A stretch of 48,264 bases of DNA from the NCBI GenBank assembly GCA_002440225.1, contig DJSH01000027.1:1-48264 (forward strand), given 5' to 3'. Positions within the stretch are counted from its first letter, which is position 1; each line of letters starts with the position of its first letter. Under the pieces are notes generated by a model. It was not told the origin of the DNA and did not search any database. It saw only the letters and a program-made list of their open reading frames with translations. Source of the stretch: Candidatus Segatella violae. Lineage in GTDB: Bacteria; Bacteroidota; Bacteroidia; Bacteroidales; Bacteroidaceae. Shown piece after piece: positions 16,503 through 25,877 of the stretch. Position numbers and translations under genes: made by a program.

Positions 16503-18944
16503 TTATTTCAATCTGATAATATTCAGTGAGTTGGCTGGAATCTCAACCTCAGCTCCGTTCTTGCTGGTGGTGATGAAACTCTCCACTGGGTAAACGTTGG
16601 TTGGGTTGTCGATGGTGTTCTCCTCCAAGCCGTTCTTGGCTGAGAGGCGAATCAACTTGCCGTCCTTGATGTCCTTGCCCTGAAGATTGATCTTCGCAGT
16701 AGTGCTCTCAGTGCTGGTGTTGGCAATCTTCAAGATAACCTCGCCAGTCTTCTCGTCGAGGGTAGCTGTAGAGAAGATGCCAGGCTGAGTGTTTGCCTTC
16801 AGCTTGGTGGCGAAGATTTCCTTGCCGTCCACCGATGCGAAGATGCTGTCGCCCTGTACCTTCAGCTCAATGTCGTACCACTTGCCAGTCTCTACCTTGC
16901 CTGGGCAAGTTGCTACCTGAGCCTTGGCACCATTCACTATCTGCTCGATGCCGTGCTGGGTGTTGTTCCAACCACCGAGGTTCAACCAGCAGTAGTTCTG
17001 AGGGTCCACATAGTTGAACACTACGAGGAAGCCCTCGTTGCCGGCATCTTTCTTCGCACGTACCTTATATATATAGCCATCGCTGGTAATCTTGCCAGGG
17101 TTCAAGCGGATGCAACTCTCCTCGTTGCTGGTCTGTTTGATTTCGTCGCCCTCAACCTTCCATGAGCCACGGATGTCGGTCTGGGTGAGTTCGAGGGTAG
17201 CTGGGAGCGCATTTCCCTTGTCGTCGGTATAGCCCTCATCCTTGAAGGAAACCTGAGTGCCCCATGTTCCCATACCTACCTGGCAAACGGCTGGCTTCAC
17301 CTTCGCCTGTTCGTACTTGTAAGGAGAGTTCTGCTCTACCTTCAGCACACGGGTACCGATATTGTTCGCCATCACGTTCTGTACGTAGTAAGATGGTGTG
17401 CCGAACACTTTGTCAGATGTATATTGAATCATATCCGGTGCCCACATGCGGTTGTTGAGGTTGGCGAAGATAGGAGCGTAAGATGCCATGGTCACGATGT
17501 CAGAGTTGTTCTCGATGCCCATCATATAGACAGCCTCACCGAGGGCTGCGTCGAGAGAACCCATATTGCCGAAGCCTTGGGTCACGGCATACTCGCCTAC
17601 GTAAATCTCACTGCCCTTGCGGTCGTAAGAATCGTACTTGTTGAAGTTCTCGGCAAACCAAGCAGGGTTTCTGTAGTAGTGCTCGTCGAGGAGCTCCACG
17701 CTCTCCTTGCTTTCCCACTTAGGGTTGTCGTCGCCCCAAGCTACCACGTTGCCGATGAGGTGCATCTTAGGATATTTTGCCAAGACGGCATCCTTGAACT
17801 TCTTGAAGCGCTCGTAGTAGTGGTCGCTCTGTGCGGCAGGGTCTGGCTGGTTGTTCTCGTTGCCAATCTCCAAGTACTCGATGTTGTATGGCTCTGGGTG
17901 ACCGTTCTTGGCACGCAGCGCACCATACTTGGAGGTAACAGGACCATTGGCATACTCCAAGGCGTTCAAGCACTCGTCTATCCAAGGCTGGATGCTATCC
18001 ACAGGAGTCAAGCCGCCGTGCCAGAGACCTACGTTCACCACGTAGAGTGGTTTTGCGTGCAAATCCTCGGCAAGCTGCAAGTATTCGTCGAATCCCATAC
18101 CATCGCTAGTGCGATAACGCCAGTTTACGTTCTTGTGTCCAGGACGCTCTTCGATAGGTCCGATGGTCTTTTCCCAATGGAAAGCATTCTCTGGAGACTC
18201 CTGTCCCTCGACGTAGCAACCGCCAGGGAAGCGAACGAACTTAGGGTGGATATTGTAAAGGAGTTGCGCCAAATCAGGGCGCAAACCATTCTCACGATTC
18301 TTGAAAGTAGGAGGGAAGAGGCTTACCACGTCGAGCTGGATGGTTCCCTTGCCATCGGCTACCAACTCAAACTGAGCTTTCGCATCGTTGGCATTGGCAA
18401 TGAATTCGGCAGTGTACTTGGTCCATTTCTTGCCCAACTTGCCGCTTACAGCAGTCTCGGCATATACCTTGTCGCCCTTGGCGTTGGTTAGGCGAGCCTT
18501 CAATCCACCCTTGTAGCTACCCTTTGCCCAGAAAGAGAGCTTGTAGGTTCTGCCCTGTACGGCGTTGATGCCCCAGAAGCCCTCGTTGATGAGAGAGGCT
18601 GTAGCCTTAGGGGTAGCGGCAATGGTAAGCTGGAGCGCCTTGCCCTGTGCTTTGTTGAGAAGATTCTTGTTGATGAGCTGTGCGTTGATTTTCGCACCAG
18701 CCTCGGCGGAAGTCTTCCAAGTAGGAATCTCCTTGTCGCTGTCCTCGAAAGAACGGTTGCTGATAAGCTCGGCATAGATACCGCCATCGGCAGCGTGGTT
18801 GATATCCTCGAAGAAGATACCATATAAATTAGGTGAAACCTTGATGCCTGGATTTGAGGCATCCACATTGATAGTTACTTGTGCGTTGGCTGCCATCGCA
18901 GAGGCGAGCACAGCGGAAAGCAAAAACTGTCTTTTCTTATTCAT
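16503..18944 (-). CDS. GH51 alpha-L-arabinofuranosidase
   Basis: This 813-aa secreted enzyme removes alpha-L-arabinofuranosyl units from arabinan or arabinoxylan. A signal peptide (about 1-21, ending ANA) is followed by the GH51 N-terminal motif LYGIFFEDINHAADGGIYAELISNRSFE. A carbohydrate-binding-like beta module (about 80-210) comes next, then the TIM barrel with acid/base Glu363 (EIGNENN) and nucleophile Glu451 (YVGEYAV). The C-terminal beta domain carries an insert of roughly 170 residues (about 565-735) with a concanavalin-like pattern (GFLVVFNYVDPQNYCWLNLGGW); this makes the protein longer than minimal GH51 enzymes. Its promoter carries the same boxes as susC, so the same regulator probably controls it although a purine permease gene lies between. 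Confidence 0.94.
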   Translation of the reverse strand: MNKKRQFLLSAVLASAMAANAQVTINVDASNPGIKVSPNLYGIFFEDINHAADGGIYAELISNRSFEDSDKEIPTWKTSAEAGAKINAQLINKNLLNKAQGKALQLTIAATPKATASLINEGFWGINAVQGRTYKLSFWAKGSYKGGLKARLTNAKGDKVYAETAVSGKLGKKWTKYTAEFIANANDAKAQFELVADGKGTIQLDVVSLFPPTFKNRENGLRPDLAQLLYNIHPKFVRFPGGCYVEGQESPENAFHWEKTIGPIEERPGHKNVNWRYRTSDGMGFDEYLQLAEDLHAKPLYVVNVGLWHGGLTPVDSIQPWIDECLNALEYANGPVTSKYGALRAKNGHPEPYNIEYLEIGNENNQPDPAAQSDHYYERFKKFKDAVLAKYPKMHLIGNVVAWGDDNPKWESKESVELLDEHYYRNPAWFAENFNKYDSYDRKGSEIYVGEYAVTQGFGNMGSLDAALGEAVYMMGIENNSDIVTMASYAPIFANLNNRMWAPDMIQYTSDKVFGTPSYYVQNVMANNIGTRVLKVEQNSPYKYEQAKVKPAVCQVGMGTWGTQVSFKDEGYTDDKGNALPATLELTQTDIRGSWKVEGDEIKQTSNEESCIRLNPGKITSDGYIYKVRAKKDAGNEGFLVVFNYVDPQNYCWLNLGGWNNTQHGIEQIVNGAKAQVATCPGKVETGKWYDIELKVQGDSIFASVDGKEIFATKLKANTQPGIFSTATLDEKTGEVILKIANTSTESTTAKINLQGKDIKDGKLIRLSAKNGLEENTIDNPTNVYPVESFITTSKNGAEVEIPANSLNIIRLK

Positions 18945-19031
18945 TGTCTATTCTTAGGTTTATTATTGATTACTTGTTTGGTGTTGGCGAATGAGTGCCT
19001 AAACATGAAACTAACTATTAATACACAGTTG

Positions 19032-19116
19032 CAAAAGTACACAAAAGGCACAAGAATGGGGTGGACAAAACGAATAATATAGTGTAAAAGGTAGATTTTT
19101 TGATGAATATCCACCT
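19032..19116 (-). promoter_or_regulatory. GH51 promoter with TCCACC/TCTACCT boxes shared with susC
   Basis: On the minus strand the -7 TACTTTTG spans 19039-19032. A TCCACC box (19065-19060) starts exactly 26 bp upstream of it, the same distance as at susC. A TCTACCT box lies at 19095-19089 and an inverted AGGTGGA at 19116-19110. The bases around the -7 (GTACTTTTGC) also match. Confidence 0.75.
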
Positions 19117-19165
19117 TTTTGCTATGTTGTTTGTTTTATAAAACAGCTATTTCATATCTCTTTCT

Positions 19166-20437
19166 TTAGAAAAAGTCTGCCAGCCATTTCCAAATAGGAA
19201 TTACTTCGATGGTCTGTCCTCCTTCTTGGATAGTCTCTTCTTCATCGTATGTAATAATCCTGGCTTTTTGAAGAGGATGTTTCTTGTTTAATGCTAACAG
19301 TGCATCTACTTCTCTCTTGCGAGTGCCTAGGTCTGTCAAGCTATAAGATGCCTGAATGGCCAGAGACTCTTCTGGAACGAAAAAGTCTACTTCTATATTA
19401 CGATTATAATAGTATAGCTTTGGCATCTCCGAATCTTTGTTGTATTTCTTGTGTAAGGTGATGGCGCAAAGATTTTCCAACAAAGGTGATTTCGATTCTG
19501 TCAAGAAAATGCTCAGCAGACCATTGTCGGTAAAGTAATGCTTCTTAGCAGTTTCCTTCTCCGCAAACTTGGAAGCGTAGTTATCTAAAGTAAACATAAG
19601 ACATGCCTCCTTGATGTATCGGATGTAATCAATGATGGATACAGAGTTGGTCTTTACTCCTGTGCTCTTCACCATATTGGCTAGGCGATTATAGGCTGTG
19701 GGCTGCATGATGTTCTCTGCCAATCGTTTGATGGCAAGACGTAAGGCTTGTTCATTTTTGATACCATTTCTTTGGATGACATCACCCAGTACGATTTTCT
19801 CATAGAGACCATTGAGCCAATGACGCTTATTCTTATAAAGAAGTAGTTCTGGGAAACCACCCCATTTGAAATACTCTGCAAAGTTTTGCTGTACGATATC
19901 CTTTTGCTTGCCATATTGCCAATTCTTTTCAAGGATGATGCCTTGGGCTTCTAAATATTCTTGAAATGAGTATGGAAATATCTTTTCGTCAAAGTATCGT
20001 GCTCCCAATGTTGTAGCAATATCTCTACTTAGCATTTTGGCGTTGGAACCCGTGATGAAGACCATGTATTTCTGGTTGGCTAATCTTCGGGCAAAGTGCT
20101 CCCATCCTTCGATGTTTTGTATCTCATCGAAGAATAAAATGGGTTTATAAGAATACATGGCATTGTAAGCCTGTAAAATGAGGTCGAAGTCTTCGACTTG
20201 CATGCCATAGAGACGCTCGTCATCAAAGTTTAGATAGACAATTTCCTTGATGTCATGCCCATTTGCAAGGAATTGCTTGGCACGTTGATATAATAAGTAT
20301 GACTTGCCGGCTTGTCGAATGCCGACAAGGACATACCTTCCTTGCTCCTCAAAGTCGAAAGGTCTTTGATAGAGTTCTATCTCTTGTATTTCGTCTTGTC
20401 CCTCTTTGATGAGAGTTTTGAAAACTTCCTTTTGCAT
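19166..20437 (-). CDS. AAA-type ATPase with DUF4143 C-terminal domain
   Basis: This is a 423-aa protein from the start chosen here. It has an AAA_14-type ATPase domain with Walker A GIRQAGKS and Walker B PILFFDEIQ, followed by SNAKMLS (sensor-like). A DUF4143 domain comes next (LPELL-type GGFPELLLYKNKRHW, then YFTDNGLLS and EVDFFVPEE). Members occur in many copies in Prevotella; their cellular role is not established. An in-frame ATG at 20491 would add 18 residues, but it lies inside the -33 element of a consensus promoter whose -7 is at 20468-20461, so the ATG at 20437 is preferred. It stands alone, between the GH51 promoter region and the chromate transporter genes. Confidence 0.8.
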   Translation of the reverse strand: MQKEVFKTLIKEGQDEIQEIELYQRPFDFEEQGRYVLVGIRQAGKSYLLYQRAKQFLANGHDIKEIVYLNFDDERLYGMQVEDFDLILQAYNAMYSYKPILFFDEIQNIEGWEHFARRLANQKYMVFITGSNAKMLSRDIATTLGARYFDEKIFPYSFQEYLEAQGIILEKNWQYGKQKDIVQQNFAEYFKWGGFPELLLYKNKRHWLNGLYEKIVLGDVIQRNGIKNEQALRLAIKRLAENIMQPTAYNRLANMVKSTGVKTNSVSIIDYIRYIKEACLMFTLDNYASKFAEKETAKKHYFTDNGLLSIFLTESKSPLLENLCAITLHKKYNKDSEMPKLYYYNRNIEVDFFVPEESLAIQASYSLTDLGTRKREVDALLALNKKHPLQKARIITYDEEETIQEGGQTIEVIPIWKWLADFF

Positions 20438-20460
20438 GGCTTTTTTGTTTGTTGACCGTG

Positions 20461-20492
20461 CAAAATTACGATTTTTATTTGTAATATCCAAA
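20461..20492 (-). promoter_or_regulatory. Consensus promoter of the DUF4143 ATPase gene
   Basis: Minus strand: TTTG (20492-20489), a 20-nt gap, then TAATTTTG (20468-20461). This fits the Bacteroidetes consensus fully and rules out the upstream ATG. Confidence 0.75.
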
Positions 20493-20513
20493 AATTAAAT
20501 CATATTTTTTAAT

Positions 20514-20591
20514 TTGCAATAAATAAATTTGCCGGGATTTCTTAATTGTAAATTTAAAAATATCGGAATTTGCATACTTGCAATAAATAAA
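20514..20591. repeat. Pair of 14-bp direct repeats in an AT-rich gap
   Basis: TTGCAATAAATAAA occurs at 20514-20527 and 20578-20591, 64 bp apart, between the ATPase promoter and the 3' end of the chromate operon. Apart from these the gap shows no gene. Meaning unknown. Confidence 0.5.
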
Positions 20592-20623
20592 CTGTTTTTT
20601 ATTGTTGGTAAACAAAACAGAGA

Positions 20624-21196
20624 TTAATACAGCAGCAACAATCCTGCGAACGCCGAGTAGAGTATCATCCTTATCGGATTAATCTTCATAACCTTCACTC
20701 CGATGAAGGTGGCGAAGAAGAGGGCGATGGAGATGTAGAAGTGCCAAGGATTCTCTGGGGTGGAGAAATTTTCTGGGCTCATTAAGAGCAGGGCGGCTGC
20801 TCCCACCAAACCGACGATGGCTGGGCGGAGACCGATGAACATGCTCTGCACCATGTTGGTGTGCATATACTTGTACAGCATCTTGCTGATAAGAATCATC
20901 AATATCAAGGAAGGGAGAACCAGGGCGAAAGTTGCCACGGCACTGCCCAATATCGCCATCATCCCACCCATGCCGGCGTTATGTACGGCGGTGTAGCCAC
21001 AATAGGTGGCGGTATTGATGCCGATAGGTCCTGGCGTCATCTGCGAGATGGCGACGACATCGGTAAATTCTCTCATCGTCATCCAATTGTACTGTGTCAC
21101 TACCTGTCCTTGGATAAGGGATATCATCGAGTAGCCACCTCCGAATCCGAAGATGCCAATCTGTATGAAAACGATGAAAAGCTGAAGAAATATCAT
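20624..21196 (-). CDS. Chromate transporter family protein, short form, second subunit
   Basis: This 190-aa membrane protein is of the half-size CHR type. It has the family motif FGFGGGYSMISLIQGQVV near the N-terminus and QMTPGPIGINTATYCGY about residue 55, with about five to six hydrophobic spans. Short CHR proteins usually occur as adjacent pairs that together equal one long ChrA transporter (chromate/sulfate antiport), and that is seen here. It follows the first subunit by 60 nt. Actual substrate in this organism is unproven. Confidence 0.88.
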   Translation of the reverse strand: MIFLQLFIVFIQIGIFGFGGGYSMISLIQGQVVTQYNWMTMREFTDVVAISQMTPGPIGINTATYCGYTAVHNAGMGGMMAILGSAVATFALVLPSLILMILISKMLYKYMHTNMVQSMFIGLRPAIVGLVGAAALLLMSPENFSTPENPWHFYISIALFFATFIGVKVMKINPIRMILYSAFAGLLLLY

Positions 21197-21256
21197 AATT
21201 TAAATTGAAGAGTGAAGAACGAAGAGTAAAGAATCCTCTTATCGTATTTTTTACCT

Positions 21257-21802
21257 TTATTCCGTAGGTTGAATGAATTGTCCATAGATGTAACCTCCCA
21301 CGGCGGCTGCAATAATCACCCATATTGGGTTGATGCCCATCAGCCATATCAGCAGGGCTGAAAGGATTGGTATCCAACAGTTTACGAGCGAGATGTGGGC
21401 GCTCTTGGCTAGCGAGAACGTAGGTACGGCAATCAATGCCACGACGGCAGGACGGATGCCTGCAAACATGGCGGCTATCACCTTGTTGTCCTCAAACTGA
21501 TGGAAGAACATGGCTATCGCTAATATAATAAGGAAGGAGGGCAACGAAGCGCCGAGGGTGCAGACGATGGCTCCCGGTGTCTTTGCCAACTTATATCCTA
21601 AAAGCGAACTCATATTGATCGCCAACGCTCCCGGACATATCTGGGTGGTGGCGATGGCATCAAGGAACTCTTCCTTCGTCATCCAGTGATGCTTATCGAC
21701 AACTTCGCTCTCTATAATAGGAATCATGGCATAGCCACCCCCAAAGGTGACTATGCCAATCTTCATAAAAGTCTTAAATAATGTGCTATATTGAACTTGC
21801 AT
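21257..21802 (-). CDS. Chromate transporter family protein, short form, first subunit
   Basis: This 181-aa partner of the preceding entry carries the motifs VTFGGGYAMIPIIESEVV (about 17-34) and TTQICPGALAINMSSLLGY (about 50-68), plus several hydrophobic spans. The two subunits are recognisably homologous but clearly diverged. Its start lies only 22 nt downstream of the purL stop and no TAnnTTTG element fits between, so it is probably read from the purL promoter. That pairing of a purine-biosynthesis gene with anion transport is unexplained. Confidence 0.88.
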   Translation of the reverse strand: MQVQYSTLFKTFMKIGIVTFGGGYAMIPIIESEVVDKHHWMTKEEFLDAIATTQICPGALAINMSSLLGYKLAKTPGAIVCTLGASLPSFLIILAIAMFFHQFEDNKVIAAMFAGIRPAVVALIAVPTFSLAKSAHISLVNCWIPILSALLIWLMGINPIWVIIAAAVGGYIYGQFIQPTE

Positions 21803-21824
21803 TCAATTTACAAATTTGAAATCA

Positions 21825-24800
21825 TTATTTTGCTACTCTTTCCTCAATCCACTGACGTGCATTGACAAATGCCTCGATCCAAGGTGTTACCTCGTCGTTC
21901 TTGCGGTCGGCTGGATACCAAGCGTTCTGCCATGGGAAGATGGCACGCTCCAAGTGTGGCATCATGGCTAAGTGGCGACCGTCGGCTGAGCAGATACCTG
22001 CCACGTTGTAATCGCTGCCGTTAGGATTGCCTGGATACTCAGCGTAGTTGTACTTCGCGATGATGTTGTAGTGATCCTCTGGTTCTGGCAAGTAGAAACG
22101 ACCCTCGCCGTGGGCTACCCAGATACCGAGCTTGTCGCCGCTGAGGCTGCCGAACATCACACTGTCGTTCTGAGGAATGGTCAAACCAAGGAAGCTGCTC
22201 TCAAACTTCTTGCTGGTGTTGTGGCAGAGGTGTGAGCGATGCTTGTGCTCAGGGTTGATGAGGTTCAACTCTACCATCAACTGGCAACCGTTGCAGATAC
22301 CGAGCGAGAGGGTGTCCTCACGAGCATAGAACTTGTCGAGGGCTTCCTTTGCCTTAGGATTGTAGAGGAATGCACCTGCCCAACCCTTGGCTGAACCGAG
22401 AACGTCGGAGTTGGAGAATCCACCGCAGAATACGATGAAGTTGACATCCTCCAAAGTCTCACGACCCGAAATCAAGTCGGTCATCATCACATCCTTCACG
22501 TCGAAGCCTGCGAGATACATAGAGTACGCCATCTCACGCTCACCATTGGTACCCTTCTCACGGATGATGGCAGCCTTGACACCTGATGGCTTGCGACGGT
22601 TGGCGTCGAGACCATAGCTTGCGAGAGTGCCCTTGAAGCCGTAGCCGAAGTTCATCTCGATAGGCTGCTTCTTATAGTTGGTGAAACGCTTCTTGGCCAT
22701 GCCGTTCATGCTCTGCTTGCGGTCGAGGAGGTAAGAAGTCTTATACCAGTTGTCACGCAATGCGTTGATGTCGAACTCATGCTCGAAGCCTTCCTTCTTG
22801 ACGATAATCTTGCGAATCTCTGGGGCTGGATAGCCAATCTTGGCGTAGCCGATGCCATTCTCATCCAAGAATGCCTTCAACTCAGCCTTGTGCTCGTCGC
22901 TCACCTGGATGACAACACCTGGGTTCTCTGCGAACAAGGTCTTGATGATGTCCTCGTCGGCGATGTCGTGGAGGTTGATCTTCATACCGCCCTCTACGTT
23001 GGCGAATGTCATCTCCAAGAGGGTTGTGATGAGACCACCGGCACTGATGTCGTGACCTGCCATCACCCAACCACGGTTGATGAGTTCCTGTACGGCGTTG
23101 AAGCAATCTACGAAGTACTCAGGGTTCTTCACGGTAGGAACATCGCTGCCCACCTTGCCCAAGCTCTGAGCGAAGGCTGAACCACCGAGACGCTGCTCGT
23201 CGAAGCTGAAGTCGATATGATAGAGGCTAGAGTTCTTGTCGTTGACGAGAACAGGGCTAACCACCTTCTTGACATCTGAAACCTCGCCGCCTGCGCTGAC
23301 GATGACGGTACCTGGGGCTATAATCTTCTCACCGTTAGGATACTGTTGGGTCAAGGAGAGGGAGTCCTTACCTGTTGGTACGTTCACGTGGATGGCGCAG
23401 CAGAAGTCTGACAATGCCTTCACGCCCTCATAGAGACGAGCATCCTCACCCTTCTGGCTACGGCAAGGCCACATCCAGTTGGCTGAGAGGCTGAGGCTGT
23501 CCATGCCGTCTGCCAATGGAGCCCAAACGATATTGGTCAATGACTCGGCAACGGAAAGTACAGAACCTGCCTTAGGGTCTGCCAAACCAGCCTGTGGTGC
23601 ATGACCGAGGGCTGTTGCGATACCCTTCTCGCCACGATAGTCGAGTGCTACGACACCGCAGTCGGAGAGTGGCAACTGAATCTGACCTTGGCACTGCTGA
23701 CGGGCAATCTTACCAGTCACAGAACGGTCCACCTTGTTGGTCAACCAGTCCTTACAAGCCACAGCCTCCATCTGGAGCACGCGGTGTAAGTACTCGTCGA
23801 GCTTGTCGGCAGAGTAAGTTACATCTTCATATTTACGCTCTACGGTCTCATCCACCATCACGGTCTTAGGAGTGTGACCGAACATCTGAGCCACGTCGAG
23901 GTCGAATGGCTTCACGCCGTCAGCCTGCTTGAAGCTGAAGTGAGCGTCGCCAGTAGTCTCGCCCACCACGTACATCGGAGCACGCTCACGGTCGGCAATC
24001 TTCTGAACCTCACTGATATATTTCTCGTCGATGAGCAAGCCCATGCGCTCCTGGCTCTCGTTGGCGATGATTTCCTTGGCGCTCAAGGTCTTGTCGCCGA
24101 TAGGCAACTTAGACATGTCGATTTCGCCACCGCACTCCTCAACCAACTCGGAGAGGCAGTTCAAGTGACCGGCTGAACCGTGGTCGTGGATACTTACCAC
24201 AGGGTTCTCGTCGTTCTCTACGAGGGCACGAACCAAGTTGTAGGCACGCTTCTGCATCTCTGGGTTGGCACGCTGAACGGCGTTCAACTCGATGCCGTTG
24301 CTGTAGCGACCTGTATCTACAGAAGAAACAGAACCACCACCGAGACCGATGCGATAGTTGTCACCACCTACTACGACAACCTTGTTGCCCTTCTGTGGCT
24401 CACCCTTCTTATAGTCACGCTTCTTGCCGTAGCCTACGCCACCAGCGAGCATGATAACCTTGTCGTAAGCATATTTCTCACCGTTCTCCTCGTGCTCGAA
24501 GGTAAGCACAGAACCAGTGATAAGAGGCTGACCAAACTTGTTACCGAAGTCGGAAGCACCGTTGGAAGCCTTGATAAGAATCTGTTCTGGAGTCTGATAG
24601 AGCCACTTGCGCACTGGCATGATGTCTTCCCAGTCACGCTCCACGTCGCTCTTGCCGTTGTCGTCCTTCAAACGAGGATAAGCGGTCATGTAGCAGGCTG
24701 TACCTGCGATAGGCCATGAACCGACACCACCGCCCATACGGTCGCGAATCTCACCACCCGTACCAGTGGCAGCACCATTGAAAGGCTCCACGGTGGTAGG

Positions 24801-25553
24801 GAAGTTGTGGGTCTCAGCCTTGAGGGAGATGACACTCTCGATGTCCTTCACCTGGAAGTAATCGCTTGTGGTCTGGTCGGCTGGGGCAAACTGCTCGATG
24901 ACAGGACCCTGTGCGAAAGCCACATTATCTTTATAGGCAGAGAGAATCTTGTTAGGGTTCTCCTTGGTGGTCTTCTTGATCATGTTGAAAAGAGAAGACT
25001 CCATCTCCTTGCCGTCGATGATAAACTGACCGCCGAAGATCTTGTGGCGGCAGTGCTCAGAGTTAATCTGAGCGAAACCGAAGATTTCGCTGTCGGTGAG
25101 CGGACGACCATTCTCTTTCTCCAACTTATGGAGATAAGCCATCTCGTCCTCGCTGAGGGCAAGGCCCTCTTCCTCGTTGTACTTTTCGAGGTCATCGACG
25201 TACTTGATAGGTTCTGGCTGGTGGTTGACGGTGAAGACATCCTGTCCGATACCGTTGTACATACGCTGTAGCATAGGGTCGTGCTCAGCGTCCTCGCTAT
25301 CCACAGGGAAGTACTCCTCAATACGCGAAATGCCGTTAAGACTCATATTCTGAGTAATCTCAACGGCATTCGTACTCCAAGGAGTAATCATTTCACGGCG
25401 TGGGCCGACAAAGAAGCCCTGCAACTGCTGGGCGTCCTCTAAAGTCGCGTCACCATAAAGCCAACAAAGTTCATTGATTTCGTCCTGAGAAGGTTTGTGG
25501 TCGATCTCGGTCGCAATCACACTCTTAGATGGAGTTCTGAAAAAAAGAATCAT
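21825..25553 (-). CDS. purL: Phosphoribosylformylglycinamidine synthase (FGAM synthase)
   Basis: This large, single-chain PurL (1242 aa) catalyses the glutamine- and ATP-dependent conversion of FGAR to FGAM in purine synthesis, in the cytoplasm. The N-terminal and linker domains are followed by the paired AIRS-like ATP domains (SLKAETHNFPTTVEPFNGA and GGEIRDRMGGG around residues 240-275; a second set with GHDISAGGLITTLLEM). A C-terminal class I glutamine amidotransferase domain has the nucleophile Cys1087 in LGICNGCQ and a downstream His/Glu-containing end. Length matches the Gram-negative form, so no separate PurQ/PurS is needed. A consensus promoter lies 70 nt upstream. The chromate transporter pair follows after 22 nt. 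Confidence 0.97.
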   Translation of the reverse strand: MILFFRTPSKSVIATEIDHKPSQDEINELCWLYGDATLEDAQQLQGFFVGPRREMITPWSTNAVEITQNMSLNGISRIEEYFPVDSEDAEHDPMLQRMYNGIGQDVFTVNHQPEPIKYVDDLEKYNEEEGLALSEDEMAYLHKLEKENGRPLTDSEIFGFAQINSEHCRHKIFGGQFIIDGKEMESSLFNMIKKTTKENPNKILSAYKDNVAFAQGPVIEQFAPADQTTSDYFQVKDIESVISLKAETHNFPTTVEPFNGAATGTGGEIRDRMGGGVGSWPIAGTACYMTAYPRLKDDNGKSDVERDWEDIMPVRKWLYQTPEQILIKASNGASDFGNKFGQPLITGSVLTFEHEENGEKYAYDKVIMLAGGVGYGKKRDYKKGEPQKGNKVVVVGGDNYRIGLGGGSVSSVDTGRYSNGIELNAVQRANPEMQKRAYNLVRALVENDENPVVSIHDHGSAGHLNCLSELVEECGGEIDMSKLPIGDKTLSAKEIIANESQERMGLLIDEKYISEVQKIADRERAPMYVVGETTGDAHFSFKQADGVKPFDLDVAQMFGHTPKTVMVDETVERKYEDVTYSADKLDEYLHRVLQMEAVACKDWLTNKVDRSVTGKIARQQCQGQIQLPLSDCGVVALDYRGEKGIATALGHAPQAGLADPKAGSVLSVAESLTNIVWAPLADGMDSLSLSANWMWPCRSQKGEDARLYEGVKALSDFCCAIHVNVPTGKDSLSLTQQYPNGEKIIAPGTVIVSAGGEVSDVKKVVSPVLVNDKNSSLYHIDFSFDEQRLGGSAFAQSLGKVGSDVPTVKNPEYFVDCFNAVQELINRGWVMAGHDISAGGLITTLLEMTFANVEGGMKINLHDIADEDIIKTLFAENPGVVIQVSDEHKAELKAFLDENGIGYAKIGYPAPEIRKIIVKKEGFEHEFDINALRDNWYKTSYLLDRKQSMNGMAKKRFTNYKKQPIEMNFGYGFKGTLASYGLDANRRKPSGVKAAIIREKGTNGEREMAYSMYLAGFDVKDVMMTDLISGRETLEDVNFIVFCGGFSNSDVLGSAKGWAGAFLYNPKAKEALDKFYAREDTLSLGICNGCQLMVELNLINPEHKHRSHLCHNTSKKFESSFLGLTIPQNDSVMFGSLSGDKLGIWVAHGEGRFYLPEPEDHYNIIAKYNYAEYPGNPNGSDYNVAGICSADGRHLAMMPHLERAIFPWQNAWYPADRKNDEVTPWIEAFVNARQWIEERVAK

Positions 25554-25623
25554 ACTTATTTCTCTTTTTATATTGTTAATGTATTTGTTCCTATCTATTT
25601 TTGGAAAATCAATTTTCCGAGTG

Positions 25624-25654
25624 CAAAGATAATAATAATTGGTAGAAGGACAAA
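25624..25654 (-). promoter_or_regulatory. Consensus purL promoter
   Basis: Minus strand: TTTG (25654-25651), a 19-nt gap, then TATCTTTG (25631-25624). The leader contains AATACATTAA (25585-25576), the same 10-mer that forms half of the palindrome at the purine permease promoter. Confidence 0.75.
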
Positions 25655-25767
25655 ATAAATAACGCTTTTTTAAGCATGAAAAATCTTAAAAAGGTGATAA
25701 ATAACGTATTAGGAGTTAAATTTCCCTAAATGACTTAGACAAATGACGAAAAATCCAGTCTTATCTG

Positions 25768-25877
25768 TAACTTTGCATTCGAAGAGGCGATGATGCCTCC
25801 CATTGTTTCGGATGAACGATGGAAAGTGACGTGCAATCTTATTAAATTAATAACCAGGAATTTAAATTGAAGAAGAT
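25768..25877 (+). promoter_or_regulatory. Promoter and two-hairpin leader of the OmpA-like gene
   Basis: TAACTTTG at 25768-25775 is the -7; no clear -33 was seen. The leader forms GAGGC/GCCTC (25784-25788 with 25795-25799), followed directly by a second stem, CCATTGTT with AACGATGG, over about 25800-25822. Confidence 0.55.

Noticed and set aside
17424..18491. 355-aa plus-strand open frame opposite the GH51 gene
   Set aside because: It is fully antisense to a gene with intact catalytic motifs; composition reflects the complementary strand and no promoter or family pattern is present.
18879..19082. 67-aa plus-strand open frame over the GH51 start and promoter
   Set aside because: It overlaps the GH51 signal peptide and its operator; no independent promoter.
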